NCBI RefSeq assembly: GCF_949987515.2
Contig: NC_082697.1
Span: forward strand, 21,211,730 to 21,275,729
Reading direction: 5' to 3'
Source: Delphinus delphis
Taxonomy: Eukaryota > Chordata > Mammalia > Artiodactyla > Delphinidae
DNA: 64,000 bases
In this document: one piece after another, positions 51,101 through 55,999 of the stretch
How the letters are laid out: each line of letters opens with the position of its first letter
Position numbering within the stretch: position 1 is the first letter of the stretch
Translations under genes and position numbers: made by a program
The notes under the pieces: generated by a model
What the model was told of the DNA's origin: nothing
The model's input: only the letters and a program-made list of their open reading frames with translations
Databases searched by the model: none

Positions 51101-53014
51101 CATAAACGAAAGTACTCTTTATTTTCTGTATCTCAAATAGGGTGAGGTGGGGAATCAAGATGGCTTCACAGAAGTGACATCTGAGGTGGATTTTGACGTG
51201 CCTCTGAGATCCTACCAGATAGGATCCTGTAGAAAGCAATTCGAATTTTTCCGCCACATCTCAGATGACAGAAATGGTATCTGAATGGCACAGTGGGGTA
51301 CATGAATGGGGCTCTGGGAGGCCCAGGATCTATCCGCCAACTACCCTGAGGGCTGAGGGGACCCCCATCTCAGTACAGCAGTGATATTTGGGGGGCGGGG
51401 GGTCTCTGCCAGAGGACTAGAACTGGGTCTCCTGAAAGAATCCTGGATTTTGGTGTCTGCCAGTCTGATGTAGTCTGAGCCTCACTGGTTCTAAGGCCTT
51501 GAAAATACCACTTAGCCACTTCAGTTTCCTCATCTGTAAAACAGAGTGACATCCTGACCTCACAGATAGCAGAGAACACATGTAGAGTTACTTCCTATGC
51601 TATAAAGGGCCTACCACATACAGGCTGTCCAAAACAGCGCTAAGCTTCATTTGCTCAGCTTTCTGCTATGAAGCTCACTGGGGTATCAGATAGCTGTGTA
51701 GGTGCCCATCTTTCCCCAGCAGACTGTAAGCAATTCGAGGCAAAGAACATGCCCCACACTGAGTAATCAGTATCCCACCTCACCATTATTTATCCAGTGC
51801 CTACACTCTGCCTGACACCATGCTAGATGTTCATGTGGATTATCCTGTTTACTCTTCACCCCAAGTTGTTTGAGCCTCCGTTTTTTTCTCATCTGCTGAG
51901 CTCCTACTTCACAGAACTCTGAGACCGTAAAAAATGACAATGTATGTAATGATATCAGTACTGCACTTGGCACAGAACAAAGGCACAGTAAATATCAGTT
52001 ATCATTATCTCTATTTTACAGATCAGGAAACTGAGGCAAAGAGAGGTGAAGCTGCGGGGGCTCAGTAAATGGCAAAGTCAGGCTCCAGAGGCGCTTGGCC
52101 TCTGGAGCCAACATGCTATTAAGCTCCCAACCCAGTGCCTGGCACACAACAGGCTGAGCTCAATCAATGGCTGCCAGATGCTGAGCAGGGCCTAGAACCA
52201 AGGAGAGCTGCATGAGAAGAGGAACCTGAGAGGCAAGGTCTAGGTGGTGCGGCCCCTTGACTTCTCTGCAAGGGCAGTGACCGTACCCACTTCCCAGGGC
52301 AGTGCTGAGGACTAAGTGCGAGGATATATATAAGGTCCTAGCACAGTGACTGGCACAGAATAAAGGCTCTGGAAGTGGCAGTTACCCTTGTCCTCTTTTG
52401 ACAGATGAGAAAACAGAGGGTTAGAGAGAAGAAACTTGCCCGATATCACTCAGCTAGCAAGTGACTGAGCCAAGGGCTCGATCTAGGTAATCTTACTCCG
52501 AATGCCCAGCAACTGCCTGGCACACAACAGGCTAAGGCCTGTACCCTCCACCAGGCGCTCAACGCTGCCGAGAGAATAATGGTCACAAGTGTCAGGAGGA
52601 GCCGGAGAGGAAAGCGGCTGGGTTAACTGGGAGTCCTGAGCCCCGGTCGGTGGAACCTCAGACAAGTACCTTAAACCTTCCCAGGCCTCGGTTTCCTTCT
52701 CCGAGAAATGGGGATAACACTGTCTCCAACCTCAGAAGCGCAATCAATCACAGGCCCAGGCCTGGAAAACCAGGCTCAGCTAAGAAGCTAGAGGGGCCTC
52801 GGGACGGGGTGCGGGAGAGGGCTACCCGGGAGGAGGACCCATGGGGGTAGAAGGAGTGTTTACCTTTGCGGAGCTCGCGGTGCCACACCGAGACGATGGG
52901 TCCCGCGTGCTTGCGGTGGTGGATGAGCCACAGGGAGAGGGTCTGCACGCTCTGCTGAGAGTTGCTCAGCTCTGAGAGCTTCTTCTCCAGCGCCGACTCG
53001 GAGAAGGAGGACAT
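4..53014 (-). CDS. RPRD1B: RPRD1B (CREPT), complete coding sequence in seven exons
   Basis: Joining 53014-52864, 47313-47184, 39789-39656, 30677-30565, 29007-28881, 22570-22395 and 153-4 gives 326 codons plus TAA, the length I know for human RPRD1B. Residues ~1-133 form the CTD-interacting domain (CID), which binds the phosphorylated RNA polymerase II C-terminal repeat. Residues ~134-170 are a Ser/Pro- and acid-rich linker. Residues ~175-310 are the helical coiled-coil region used for dimerisation and RPRD1A/RPRD2 association. Known family roles are nuclear: bridging Pol II to the CTD phosphatase RPAP2 and promoting cyclin D1 transcription. Linker serines corresponding to human S132, S134, S145 and S166 are all present. 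The paralogue RPRD1A is excluded because the protein starts MSSFSES and keeps [15 protein letters not shown] and the tail AGDLFSTD. No frameshift or premature stop was seen. Exon calls rest on reading frames and splice sites; the function is known from the family. Confidence 0.97.
1335..1490 (+). repeat. MIR relic
   Basis: Matches the MIR order: '...gctaagatgc...ctgggtttaattctggctct', then a gap and 'tttatctgaaaactgaa'. Confidence 0.5.
2479..2665 (+). repeat. CHR-type SINE, older long form
   Basis: Starts gggacttccctggtggtcca with tRNA-like box B ggtttgatccctgg and ends in an (aaat)n tail. Flanked by an imperfect duplication of gaaaggtg at 2471-2478 and 2666-2673. Confidence 0.85.
3025..5065 (+). 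mobile_element. L1 LINE 3' part, interrupted by a SINE
   Basis: Sense-strand L1: the reverse transcriptase C-terminal side of ORF2 (3040-3990), then the ORF2 tail (4229-4680) with the typical stretch encoding WECK-VQPLWK-like sequence, and the 3' UTR to about 5065. It carries many stops and indels, so it is an old dead copy. A CHR SINE splits it at 4002-4214. Confidence 0.85.
4002..4214 (+). repeat. Short CHR SINE inserted in an L1, 14-bp duplication
   Basis: Opens gggcttccctggtggtgcag and ends gaggcccgtgtaccgc plus (aaaac)n. A perfect 14-bp duplication aaaacactgttgag sits at 3988-4001 and 4215-4228, so the pre-insertion L1 site can be reconstructed unambiguously. Low divergence indicates a young insertion. 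Confidence 0.95.
5174..5215 (+). repeat. Short degenerate CHR SINE 5' fragment
   Basis: gggacttcctcggtggtccc matches only the first ~40 bases of the SINE head; no body or tail follows. Confidence 0.4.
7311..7860 (+). mobile_element. LTR-like element (solo), family not named
   Basis: Begins tgttgaggct and contains a TATA-like tataaaag (7687), a polyadenylation-like attaaa (7750) and a C-rich 3' end, the layout of a retroviral-type solo LTR. No internal gag/pol sequence was seen. The call rests on layout and a remembered resemblance of its 3' part to mammalian ERV LTRs. Confidence 0.45.
8860..9065 (+). repeat. MIR relic
   Basis: Retains caaggttcagatcctactct, the 'gtgactttaccttgctgggc' core and 'gatgggaatggaaataatgcc', in MIR consensus order. 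Confidence 0.65.
9560..11000 (-). repeat. L2 LINE, antisense
   Basis: Purine-rich sequence in the order of the reverse-complemented L2 3' half, for example 'gcaatgggaagccatttaaa', 'agcagagaatgacatg' and 'ggctactgcaggcgaccagg'. Read on the minus strand it gives broken L2 ORF2 C-terminal protein with many stops. Confidence 0.7.
12044..12261 (+). repeat. Short CHR SINE
   Basis: Full-length young form with a poly-A/C tail. Imperfect flanking duplication gttatgatcactc (12031-12043) and gctatgctcactc (12262-12274), two mismatches. Confidence 0.93.
13213..13408 (+). repeat. CHR/Bov-tA-like SINE with perfect 18-bp duplication
   Basis: Opens gacttccctggtggttcaat with box B ggtttgatccctggtc and an A-rich 3' body. 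Flanked by a perfect 18-bp duplication aaaagtatggaattccag at 13195-13212 and 13409-13426. Confidence 0.93.
14035..14400 (+). repeat. MIR split by a CHR SINE
   Basis: MIR core at 14035-14150 ('ctggggctctggtcctcact', 'ctgtgaccttgaactgctca') resumes at 14322. The insertion at 14151-14307 duplicated its target. Confidence 0.6.
14151..14307 (+). repeat. CHR SINE inserted in a MIR
   Basis: Opens gaattccctggtggtccagt and ends in (aaac)n. Flanking duplication aaagtgaggattag (14137-14150) and aaaatgaggattag (14308-14321), one mismatch. Confidence 0.9.
16307..16520 (+). repeat. Short CHR SINE inside L1
   Basis: Young full-length form with a ~22-A tail. The flanks (aaaaatgatacaca versus aaaaagataaaca) give only a weak duplication. 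Confidence 0.93.
17271..17485 (-). repeat. Short CHR SINE, minus strand, 14-bp duplication
   Basis: Starts with a T tract (tail) and ends ccaccagggaagccc (head). Perfect duplication tgaaatgcatacac at 17257-17270 and 17486-17499, inside the 3' UTR of the host L1. Confidence 0.95.
18710..18830 (+). repeat. L2 3' UTR relic
   Basis: cacactagagtggaagctca followed by ttgacgggagag resembles the L2 3' UTR 'actagaatgtaagctccatgaggg'. Confidence 0.45.
19459..19676 (+). repeat. Short CHR SINE, 15-bp duplication
   Basis: Full-length young form with an (aaaac)n tail. Perfect duplication aaaaaataaaagcag at 19444-19458 and 19677-19691. Confidence 0.95.
21533..21844 (-). repeat. Long-form CHR SINE, minus strand
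   Basis: From tttttttggctgcgttggac (tail side) to accaccggggaagccc (head). This is the older long form, with the body 'gtagttgtggctcgcgggct'. It is one arm of an inverted pair with 22014-22255. Confidence 0.92.
22014..22255 (+). repeat. 5'-truncated long-form CHR SINE
   Basis: Starts within the body (aaggagcagctaagcccgtg), lacks the tRNA head and ends in (aaat)n plus poly-A. Short flanking duplication atctgat at 22007-22013 and 22256-22262. Confidence 0.92.
22395..22570 (-). CDS. RPRD1B: RPRD1B exon 6 (residues 219-277)
   Basis: The acceptor is catttgtacttag. The donor is CTAGAA|GTGAGT. The exon encodes [20 protein letters not shown], then [20 protein letters not shown] and [18 protein letters not shown]. 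This is the central long coiled coil. An inverted pair of SINEs lies in the intron beginning about 140 bases past its donor. Confidence 0.97.
24580..24710 (+). repeat. L2 ORF2 fragment
   Basis: Encodes [19 protein letters not shown] sequence resembling the L2 reverse transcriptase region; no intact frame. Confidence 0.45.
24985..25142 (+). repeat. Inner 5'-truncated short CHR SINE inside the outer SINE
   Basis: Begins at cgtgggttcgtgccccggtc, so it lacks the first ~50 bases, and ends gaggcccacgtaccac plus poly-A. A perfect 16-bp duplication aagaatccgcctgcca at 24969-24984 and 25143-25158 proves a separate later insertion. Confidence 0.95.
25215..25400 (+). repeat. Tandem 'caactactga' expansion within the outer SINE
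   Basis: The decamer caactactga or a one-base variant occurs about six times, spaced mostly 25-30 bases with one or two wider gaps, compared with about two in the other long-form copies here. It looks like unequal exchange or slippage within the SINE body. Confidence 0.7.
25555..27120 (-). repeat. L2 LINE, antisense, interrupted
   Basis: Follows the reverse-complemented L2: 'aagatcattccaggcagagg', 'gacatgatccaacttccatt', 'gatcactctggttactatgt', then 'ccagcaaaggagactgaaaa' and, after a break at 26305-26655, 'gagaaatgagatggtagctg' and 'ctggatatgcaggagaaaag'. Long but decayed. Confidence 0.75.
26305..26655 (+). repeat. Old interspersed repeat inside the L2, family not named
   Basis: 'tatcaccacaaacctggtgg' with cttaaaacaac and later 'ctcaagatccttaactcagtc', 'tattcacaggttctgagg' and 'cattattctgtctaccaca' form a widespread mammalian repeat I recognise but cannot name with confidence. 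Confidence 0.55.
27270..27400 (+). repeat. L1 3' UTR tail
   Basis: 'gaattttgttagatgtagtt' then caccataattaaaa, the end of many old L1 3' UTRs. Confidence 0.6.
27940..28140 (+). repeat. L2 3' end relic
   Basis: 'aggaagacctccctgggcac' and the closing 'aaatgtctgttgagtgaa' match an L2 3' end. Confidence 0.5.
28881..29007 (-). CDS. RPRD1B: RPRD1B exon 5 (residues 177-218)
   Basis: The acceptor is ttcattgtacag. The donor is ACAG|GTGAGA. The exon encodes [20 protein letters not shown] and [22 protein letters not shown], the first helices of the coiled-coil region. Starting phase is 0, and the end is one base into the Asp-219 codon. Reading past the donor reaches an in-frame intronic continuation that has no similarity to RPRD proteins. 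Confidence 0.97.
29008..30564 (-). other. RPRD1B: RPRD1B intron 4 (1.6 kb)
   Basis: A short intron between exons 4 and 5. Apart from a MIR near 29.9-30.1 kb it holds no recognisable repeat or reading frame. Confidence 0.9.
29885..30130 (+). repeat. MIR relic
   Basis: 'gagcatgggctctgcagtca', 'cccagattcaa', 'gggtaagttacttaatctgt' and 'aaaaactcaataagtgctag' follow the MIR consensus nearly end to end. Confidence 0.75.
30565..30677 (-). CDS. RPRD1B: RPRD1B exon 4 (residues 139-176)
   Basis: The acceptor is ctttcctctag. The donor is CTCTTG|GTATGT. The exon encodes [19 protein letters not shown], an acidic run EEEDDDYPG, then [13 protein letters not shown]. It is the flexible linker between the CID and the coiled coil. 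It includes the serine at position 145, reported as an Aurora B target in human CREPT, and the S166-P site. Confidence 0.96.
31495..31690 (-). repeat. MIR relic, antisense
   Basis: 'acatgtgccaggcactgcaa', 'tctccactttagagatgaga' and 'cccagagaggctaaataact' match reverse-complemented MIR. Confidence 0.75.
32325..32745 (+). mobile_element. Probable Tigger/pogo-type DNA transposon fragment
   Basis: A broken plus-strand frame contains [19 protein letters not shown] and later NFTLKEL, resembling the C-terminal 'EEL.EEDL.EL.EE...FT.KEL' region of Tigger transposases. Interrupted by stops at 32593 and after. Terminal inverted repeats were not identified. A decayed processed pseudogene is the alternative. 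Confidence 0.45.
33970..34350 (+). repeat. L2 relic, sense
   Basis: 'catgcctctactcaaaaccc', 'cttgaaggcagaggaagcat' and 'ctagtgctgtgccggaaatg' parallel the L2 3' region. Confidence 0.5.
34963..36465 (-). mobile_element. 5'-truncated L1, antisense to the window, with target duplication
   Basis: Reads on the minus strand as the ORF2 C-terminal domain followed by a 3' UTR ending in a T-tract-complement tail near 34963. Flanking duplication tatattacttt at 34952-34962 and 36466-36476. The 213-codon frame at 36462-35821 is uninterrupted and encodes the zinc-knuckle-like tail with [20 protein letters not shown] and [16 protein letters not shown], so the copy is relatively young. It lacks the reverse transcriptase and endonuclease and cannot be active. 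A SINE lies at 35438-35755. Confidence 0.93.
35438..35755 (+). repeat. Long-form CHR SINE inside the antisense L1
   Basis: Opens gggcttccctagtggcgcag, ends in (aaat)n and poly-A. Perfect duplication aactcagtttc at 35427-35437 and 35756-35766. Confidence 0.95.
36600..36745 (-). repeat. MIR relic, antisense
   Basis: 'gagcttgtgctcttaaccac' and catgct match the reversed MIR head; the middle is shortened. Confidence 0.5.
36870..37085 (-). repeat. MIR relic, antisense
   Basis: 'tcctcacacaaccctatgag', 'ctgaggctcagagaggtcaa' and 'caaggtcacacagcttggaa' match reversed MIR closely. Confidence 0.85.
37180..37425 (+). repeat. MIR relic
   Basis: 'gacctgggtttgaattctct' through 'aggtgctcaataaatgctat' follows the MIR consensus. 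It faces the antisense MIR at 36870-37085. Confidence 0.8.
38600..38990 (-). repeat. L2 relic, antisense
   Basis: 'ttttaggcagaggtaacagc', 'gcaaaggaagggg' and 'ggacttgatcctccaggcaa' match reversed L2. Confidence 0.55.
39656..39789 (-). CDS. RPRD1B: RPRD1B exon 3 (residues 94-138)
   Basis: The acceptor is tttctgggcag at 39800-39790. The donor is AAAG|GTAGAA. The exon encodes [20 protein letters not shown] followed by [12 protein letters not shown] and the linker [11 protein letters not shown]. It completes the last CID helices and starts the Ser/Pro linker carrying the residues equivalent to human S132 and S134. The three possible AG dinucleotides at the acceptor (CAGAGAGG) are resolved by the split Arg-94 codon. 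Confidence 0.96.
41080..41810 (+). repeat. L2 LINE 3' part, sense
   Basis: 'ccactatcatctcttgtctg' attactgcaacagcc, 'catgttgctcctttgctaaa' and the 3' UTR 'acaagggcagggatttgtct' are all in L2 order. Confidence 0.75.
42140..42370 (-). repeat. L2 relic, antisense
   Basis: 'atagaggaccttaaattcca' and 'ctgaaggcaatgggaagtcc' match reversed L2. It contains the G-rich tract at 42209-42228. Confidence 0.5.
43363..43950 (+). mobile_element. LTR-like element (solo), family not named
   Basis: Contains the polyadenylation signal aataaa (43846) followed by 'cctgtgagtcctcctagcaa' and 'gtcttgggggcccacgac', a 3' end I associate with old mammalian ERV LTRs. No internal viral genes were seen. Boundaries are approximate. 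Confidence 0.5.
43955..44935 (+). repeat. L2 LINE 3' part, sense
   Basis: Runs 'ctcaaacttaacatggccaa', 'cccctgcttaaaactcctca', 'cttccttagagaggccttcc' and 'tctggatcagtactttgcac', the usual L2 ORF2 end and 3' UTR, with many stops. Confidence 0.75.
45650..46060 (-). repeat. L2 3' end and MIR relics, antisense
   Basis: 'gacttattcaacaactactt' and 'ccctactctgtgccaggaca' then 'gtctggaatacaggaaagaa' resemble the reversed L2 3' end. 45880-46060 resembles reversed MIR ('ctctaatgagacaggtggtg', 'atccaaggccactcagtgtt'). Confidence 0.5.
47184..47313 (-). CDS. RPRD1B: RPRD1B exon 2 (residues 51-94)
   Basis: The acceptor is a T-rich tract ending ccag at 47316-47314. The donor is GCCAG|GTATGT. The exon encodes [20 protein letters not shown], then [15 protein letters not shown] and DAFSHVA. 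This is the CID core; the [15 protein letters not shown] segment is the most conserved part of CID proteins and lines the CTD-peptide groove. Phase is 1 in and 2 out. Confidence 0.97.
47540..47670 (+). repeat. L1 3' UTR tail
   Basis: 'gaattgtatattctaaaaga' then 'gaattatagttcaataaaat' and poly-A, a typical old L1 end. Confidence 0.7.
48931..49261 (+). repeat. Long-form CHR SINE
   Basis: Full-length long form with 'ctctagagcccgcgagccac' and an (aaat)n/poly-A tail. Perfect flanking duplication aaaagtaaaa at 48921-48930 and 49262-49271. Confidence 0.93.
49557..49690 (+). repeat. CHR SINE, short tRNA-only form
   Basis: ggaattccctggaggtccag with box B ggttcgatccctggtc, then (caaa)n. The flanking duplication is unclear. 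Confidence 0.85.
50930..51590 (+). repeat. Two MIR relics
   Basis: 50930-51090 keeps 'tcatctataaaatggggata' and 51440-51570 keeps 'cagtttcctcatctgtaaaa'. The sequence between them is unassigned. Confidence 0.65.
51780..52115. repeat. MIR cluster, both orientations
   Basis: Antisense MIR ('ccagtgcctacactctgcct' and, at 52010-52115, 'cagatcaggaaactgaggca') appears split by a plus-strand MIR 3' half (51870-51990, 'cacttggcacagaacaaagg'). Confidence 0.6.
52250..52500. repeat. MIR 3' half (+) abutting antisense MIR (-)
   Basis: Plus: 'ctagcacagtgactggcaca'. Minus: 'acagatgagaaaacagaggg' and 'actcagctagcaagtgactg'. These lie 350-600 bases from RPRD1B exon 1. Confidence 0.6.
52864..53014 (-). CDS. 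RPRD1B: RPRD1B exon 1, coding part (residues 1-50)
   Basis: The ATG is at 53014-53012, in the context gccaccATGt, a near-perfect Kozak site. It is the first ATG in this frame downstream of the GC-rich leader. The exon encodes [12 protein letters not shown] through HRELRK, the first helices of the CID. It ends with one base of codon 51 before the donor G|GTAAAC (GT at 52863-52862). Confidence 0.97.
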
Positions 53015-53200
53015 GGTGGCGGCGGTGAGGCCCGGCAGGGATCGGCCTGGGCCGCCCAGTGCGGCGGGGAGAGCGATGGCACGAGGCCGGAACCTCACCT
53101 GGCGGCCTGCGGGACTCTTTATGACTGACAGACGGCCGGGGTGCCAGGAGGGGGAGGGGATGGGTCTCCGCAGTAACAGCCGCCCGCGCCGCCGCCACAA
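53015..53200 (-). other. RPRD1B: RPRD1B 5' UTR, extent estimated
   Basis: GC-rich sequence directly upstream of the RPRD1B ATG, with no ATG in the RPRD1B frame. The right end is an estimate from the CpG-island position and the YY1-like site near 53199; the transcription start itself cannot be read from sequence. The frame stays open upstream to about 53269 but offers only GTG/CTG starts, so an N-terminal extension is possible only by non-AUG initiation. Confidence 0.5.
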
Positions 53201-53207
53201 GATGGCC
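53199..53207 (+). promoter_or_regulatory. YY1-like motif
   Basis: aagatggcc matches the YY1 core AAGATGGC that often sits just downstream of transcription starts in housekeeping promoters. It lies at the upstream edge of the proposed RPRD1B leader. The orientation is plus, so it could serve either gene. Motif match only. Confidence 0.35.
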
Positions 53208-53501
53208 ACCGACCTCTCACCCCGCCGCGAGAGCAGGGTCAAAGGGCAAGGGCCGGAGTGGCGGGGCACCGGGGGGGGGTGTCAGAGTGTAGTAAAACAC
53301 CCCTCCCGTGGCGAATGCCTCTTTGAATCTCGCTCGGAGCACTCCGAAAGCGACAGACAGGGAAAAGGGCGCACTTCGGCGGCCTCCGGAAGGCGCTTTG
53401 ACCGCTCGCGCCCGCACGCCGGCGCAGTGAGTGTCACCGGAACCCTTTCTCCCGCTCCCGCAGAACCTTTCTGGCGCGGTGCGGCGCGCGAGTTACGCGT
53501 C

Positions 53502-53509
53502 ACTTCCGG
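53502..53509 (+). promoter_or_regulatory. ETS/GABP-type site in the divergent promoter
   Basis: The sequence is acttccgg, the core bound by ETS factors such as GABPA and ELK1, inside gcgtcacttccggcgcgg. Such a site close to the start is typical of TATA-less bidirectional CpG-island promoters. It lies about 45 bases before the proposed TTI1 exon 1 donor. Binding is inferred. Confidence 0.5.
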
Positions 53510-53554
53510 CGCGGCAGAGGAGGTGCGAGAGTGAGGGAAAGGCTGGAAGACGAG
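53510..53554 (+). other. TTI1: Candidate non-coding first exon of TTI1
   Basis: The sequence gcggcagaggaggtgcgag through ggaagacgag is followed by gtaagg at 53555-53560, a strong donor. In human, TTI1 (TELO2-interacting protein 1, TTT complex, needed for stability of PIKK kinases) lies head-to-head with RPRD1B and has a short untranslated first exon. The assignment rests on synteny and the donor only. The exon start is a guess placed at the ETS site. Confidence 0.5.
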
Positions 53555-54349
53555 GTAAGGGAGAGTGGCGCGAAACGGAGGGAGACAGCAACCGCGAGCC
53601 CTTAGAAGGGGATCCTGAGGGGATGCTGAGGCAGAGAGATCATGACCTGGGAATGGAACGGGACCTTTCTCCCTCACCTGGCAGGCCCCAGCAGCACTCT
53701 TCCTCTGTACGTGTCCTGCTCTCTGGCCGCCCCCCACAAAAAGCTTTTTTTGGTTCTGCCAAGCCACCCACATGCACTTTTCACGCCTCCACGCCTTGGC
53801 TCTTGCTGTTCTTTTTCCAAAGGTGACGCCCCCCCTTCTCACGCGGTGGGCTCCCACTAGGCCTCCAGGACCACCTTTAGTGGCCAGTTCCGATGTTTAG
53901 TCTGTGACAGGACCGCCGTCAAACACACCCTTGTGCTCCCGGCTCAGTTGGTTGTTGTATTCAGGGAATTACAGGCTGCCTTCTGGGGGTTCATTTGACT
54001 ATTGCTCAAATTTAAGTAATACATGTTAACTTTGTGGGGGACTGGGGTAAGGAAGTCAGTGGGTTCGTTGACCTCCTTTAAGAAACTCTATTTGAGACTC
54101 TATCCTTTAACTGTTTTTAAAAAGTTTTAAATTCCAATTATCACATCAGCAGAGAAATTTGTTCTTCTAACTGCTGTGGGGTGGTGGTAGGGAGTTAGGT
54201 TATTGTAGACATAGTAGAATTTTTAAATGTCCTGATCATAGTGGAACTGACCAGTTGTGGGCAGGTTCCAGTTAGGAGGCACTGTACTAGTTGATGCCTG
54301 TTTTTGTTCATACTGCACTGTTCTTTGCTTAGGTGCTTTTACTCCTCCT

Positions 54350-54560
54350 TCAGAATGGAATCATCATAATCAGAGCCAACATAACGAGCTGCTGCTATGG
54401 GCTAGACACTGTGTTTTCACATAGTGACTCGTTTAATACAACAAAGCTATGCAATAGGTATTATGTTATTCCCATTTGGCAAATGAGGCTGAGGGAGCTT
54501 GGGTGACCTACCCAAGATCACATAACTAAGGTTAGAGGGAAGGGACTCTACTTTATCTGT
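54350..54560 (-). repeat. MIR relic, antisense
   Basis: 'gctatgggctagacactgtg', 'cccatttggcaaatgaggct' and 'cccaagatcacataactaag' match reversed MIR. Confidence 0.75.
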
Positions 54561-54709
54561 CTTTTTTACCCCAGCACCTTATTCGTAGCTGACTGAGTGA
54601 ATTAATATAAAATAAGTGAATAGCTTAAAATCACTGTCAATATCTAGTCATGATTATAACCTAGGGCCTTTGAGTCCAAATCTAGGCCATCTTTCTGTAT
54701 TAAGTAACA

Positions 54710-54935
54710 GTGTCATATACTGAGCACTTTTATACCAAGTCACTGTGTATTAAGCACATTATGAACATTCTTTTATTTAATCCTTACAACAGTCCTGTGG
54801 GGTATGGGTTATTATCAGTATTTGACAAATGAGAAAACATTAAACATGGGTGAGTAATCAATGTCACTTGGACACAAGAAATGACAGAACCAGGAATCAA
54901 ATCAAGGTTATCTTATCCCAAATTCTTCACTCCCG
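54710..54935 (-). repeat. MIR relic, antisense
   Basis: 'tttaatccttacaacagtcc' and 'agtatttgacaaatgagaaa' match reversed MIR. Confidence 0.7.
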
Positions 54936-54944
54936 AGCCAGTGG

Positions 54945-55980
54945 TTGATTTATTCATTCAGCCGATAATTTTTGAGAACCTATGTCTGAAGCACTATTCT
55001 AGGCAAACAGACAGAATCCATGTCCTGGGAAGCTTACCTTCTGCAGGGGAAGATAAACATGTGTGTAAAATGAGCCCGAAAGTTATAAATGCCTTGAATA
55101 AAAATAAAGGGAGGTATGAGGAATGCACGTATGGGCGGATAGGCGTGCATTAGTGAGGTCAGAGAACGCCTCACTGATATGGTGACATTTGATCACAGCC
55201 TTCATAGCATAGCCTTATGCTATGTGGTGAATGTTCCAGGCAGAGGGAAAACCAAGTGCAGAGTCCTGAGGTCAGACCATTATTGGCATTTTCAAGGACC
55301 AGCAAAGAGGACAGCTCAAGTGATGTGAACCAGAAGGCTAGAAATGAGCTTAGAAAAGTTGCCAGGGACCATATCGTGTGGGGGACTATAGGCAATAGTA
55401 AGGACTTTGGATATTCCTCGGAATGAAACAAGAGTCCATTGGACCATTTTGAGCAAAAGAGGAGCATGTGGCTATTAAGTAGAAAATAGACAGTAAGGGT
55501 GCAAAGGTAGGAGCAGGAGGACTATGCTGTTGTGATAACTCAGGTGAAAGGAAGACTCAGACCAGGGTGGAGGTTGTGAGAAAGGGTCAGATTCTGGGGA
55601 TATTTTAGAGGAAGAGATCACAGGATTAACTGACAGCATAGGTATGAGGTATAAAAGAAGCAAGAGCTTATATGGCCCTAAGGGTTTTAGCCTAAGCAAC
55701 CATAAGAATGGAGTTTGCATGTATGTACTGAACTGTGGGAAGAGCTGGTTTGGGTAGTAAGAGCAGGAGTTTAGATTTGTATATGTCTAATTGGAAATGC
55801 CTGTCCAAGTAGAGGTATCTCATAGGCAATTGGGTTTATGGGTCTGGAGCTCAAGGGAGAGATCTGAGGTAGAGCTATAAATGTGGGAGTCATAGGGGGA
55901 ACAGGTATAGAAAGAAAAGAGGCCCAGTGACTAAGTCCTAGGACACTTCAACATTTAGAGGTCAGAAAGATGAGGATGAT
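54945..55980 (-). repeat. L2 LINE 3' part, antisense
   Basis: Starts with the reversed L2 3' end ('attcattcagccgataattt'), continues through 'gttccaggcagagggaaaac' to 'ggacacttcaacatttagag'. Decayed. Confidence 0.8.
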
Positions 55981-55999
55981 ATAATCATGTGATTTATCT

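Larger units (their letters stand above)
47314..52863 (-). other. RPRD1B: RPRD1B intron 1 (5.6 kb)
   Basis: Between exon 1 and exon 2. It has an L1 3' tail near 47.6 kb, two CHR SINEs at 48.93-49.69 kb and a series of MIR relics at 50.9-52.5 kb running up to the CpG island. Nothing is recognisable at 47.7-48.9 and 49.7-50.9 kb. Confidence 0.9.
52860..53560. promoter_or_regulatory. CpG island, probable bidirectional RPRD1B/TTI1 promoter
   Basis: CpG dinucleotides are dense here, for example around 53041-53110, 53160-53235 and 53390-53515, while flanking DNA is CpG-poor. No TATA box is apparent. RPRD1B starts leftward inside the island. In human the neighbour transcribed in the opposite direction is TTI1, and a donor-like site at 53555 fits its first exon. 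The whole stretch is free of recognisable repeats, as expected for an active housekeeping promoter. Promoter activity is inferred. Confidence 0.85.

Noticed and set aside
52748..53269. N-terminally extended RPRD1B reading from 53269
   Set aside because: The start would be GTG; no ATG precedes the canonical one in this frame, and the human protein starts at MSSFSES.
52962..53534. 190-codon plus-strand frame across the CpG island
   Set aside because: It overlaps RPRD1B exon 1 in antisense, is Arg/Gly/Pro-rich and exists because CpG-rich DNA has few stops.
53282..53857. 191-codon minus-strand frame upstream of RPRD1B
   Set aside because: Composition is typical of GC-rich non-coding DNA; it matches no protein I know and lies on the TTI1 side of the promoter.
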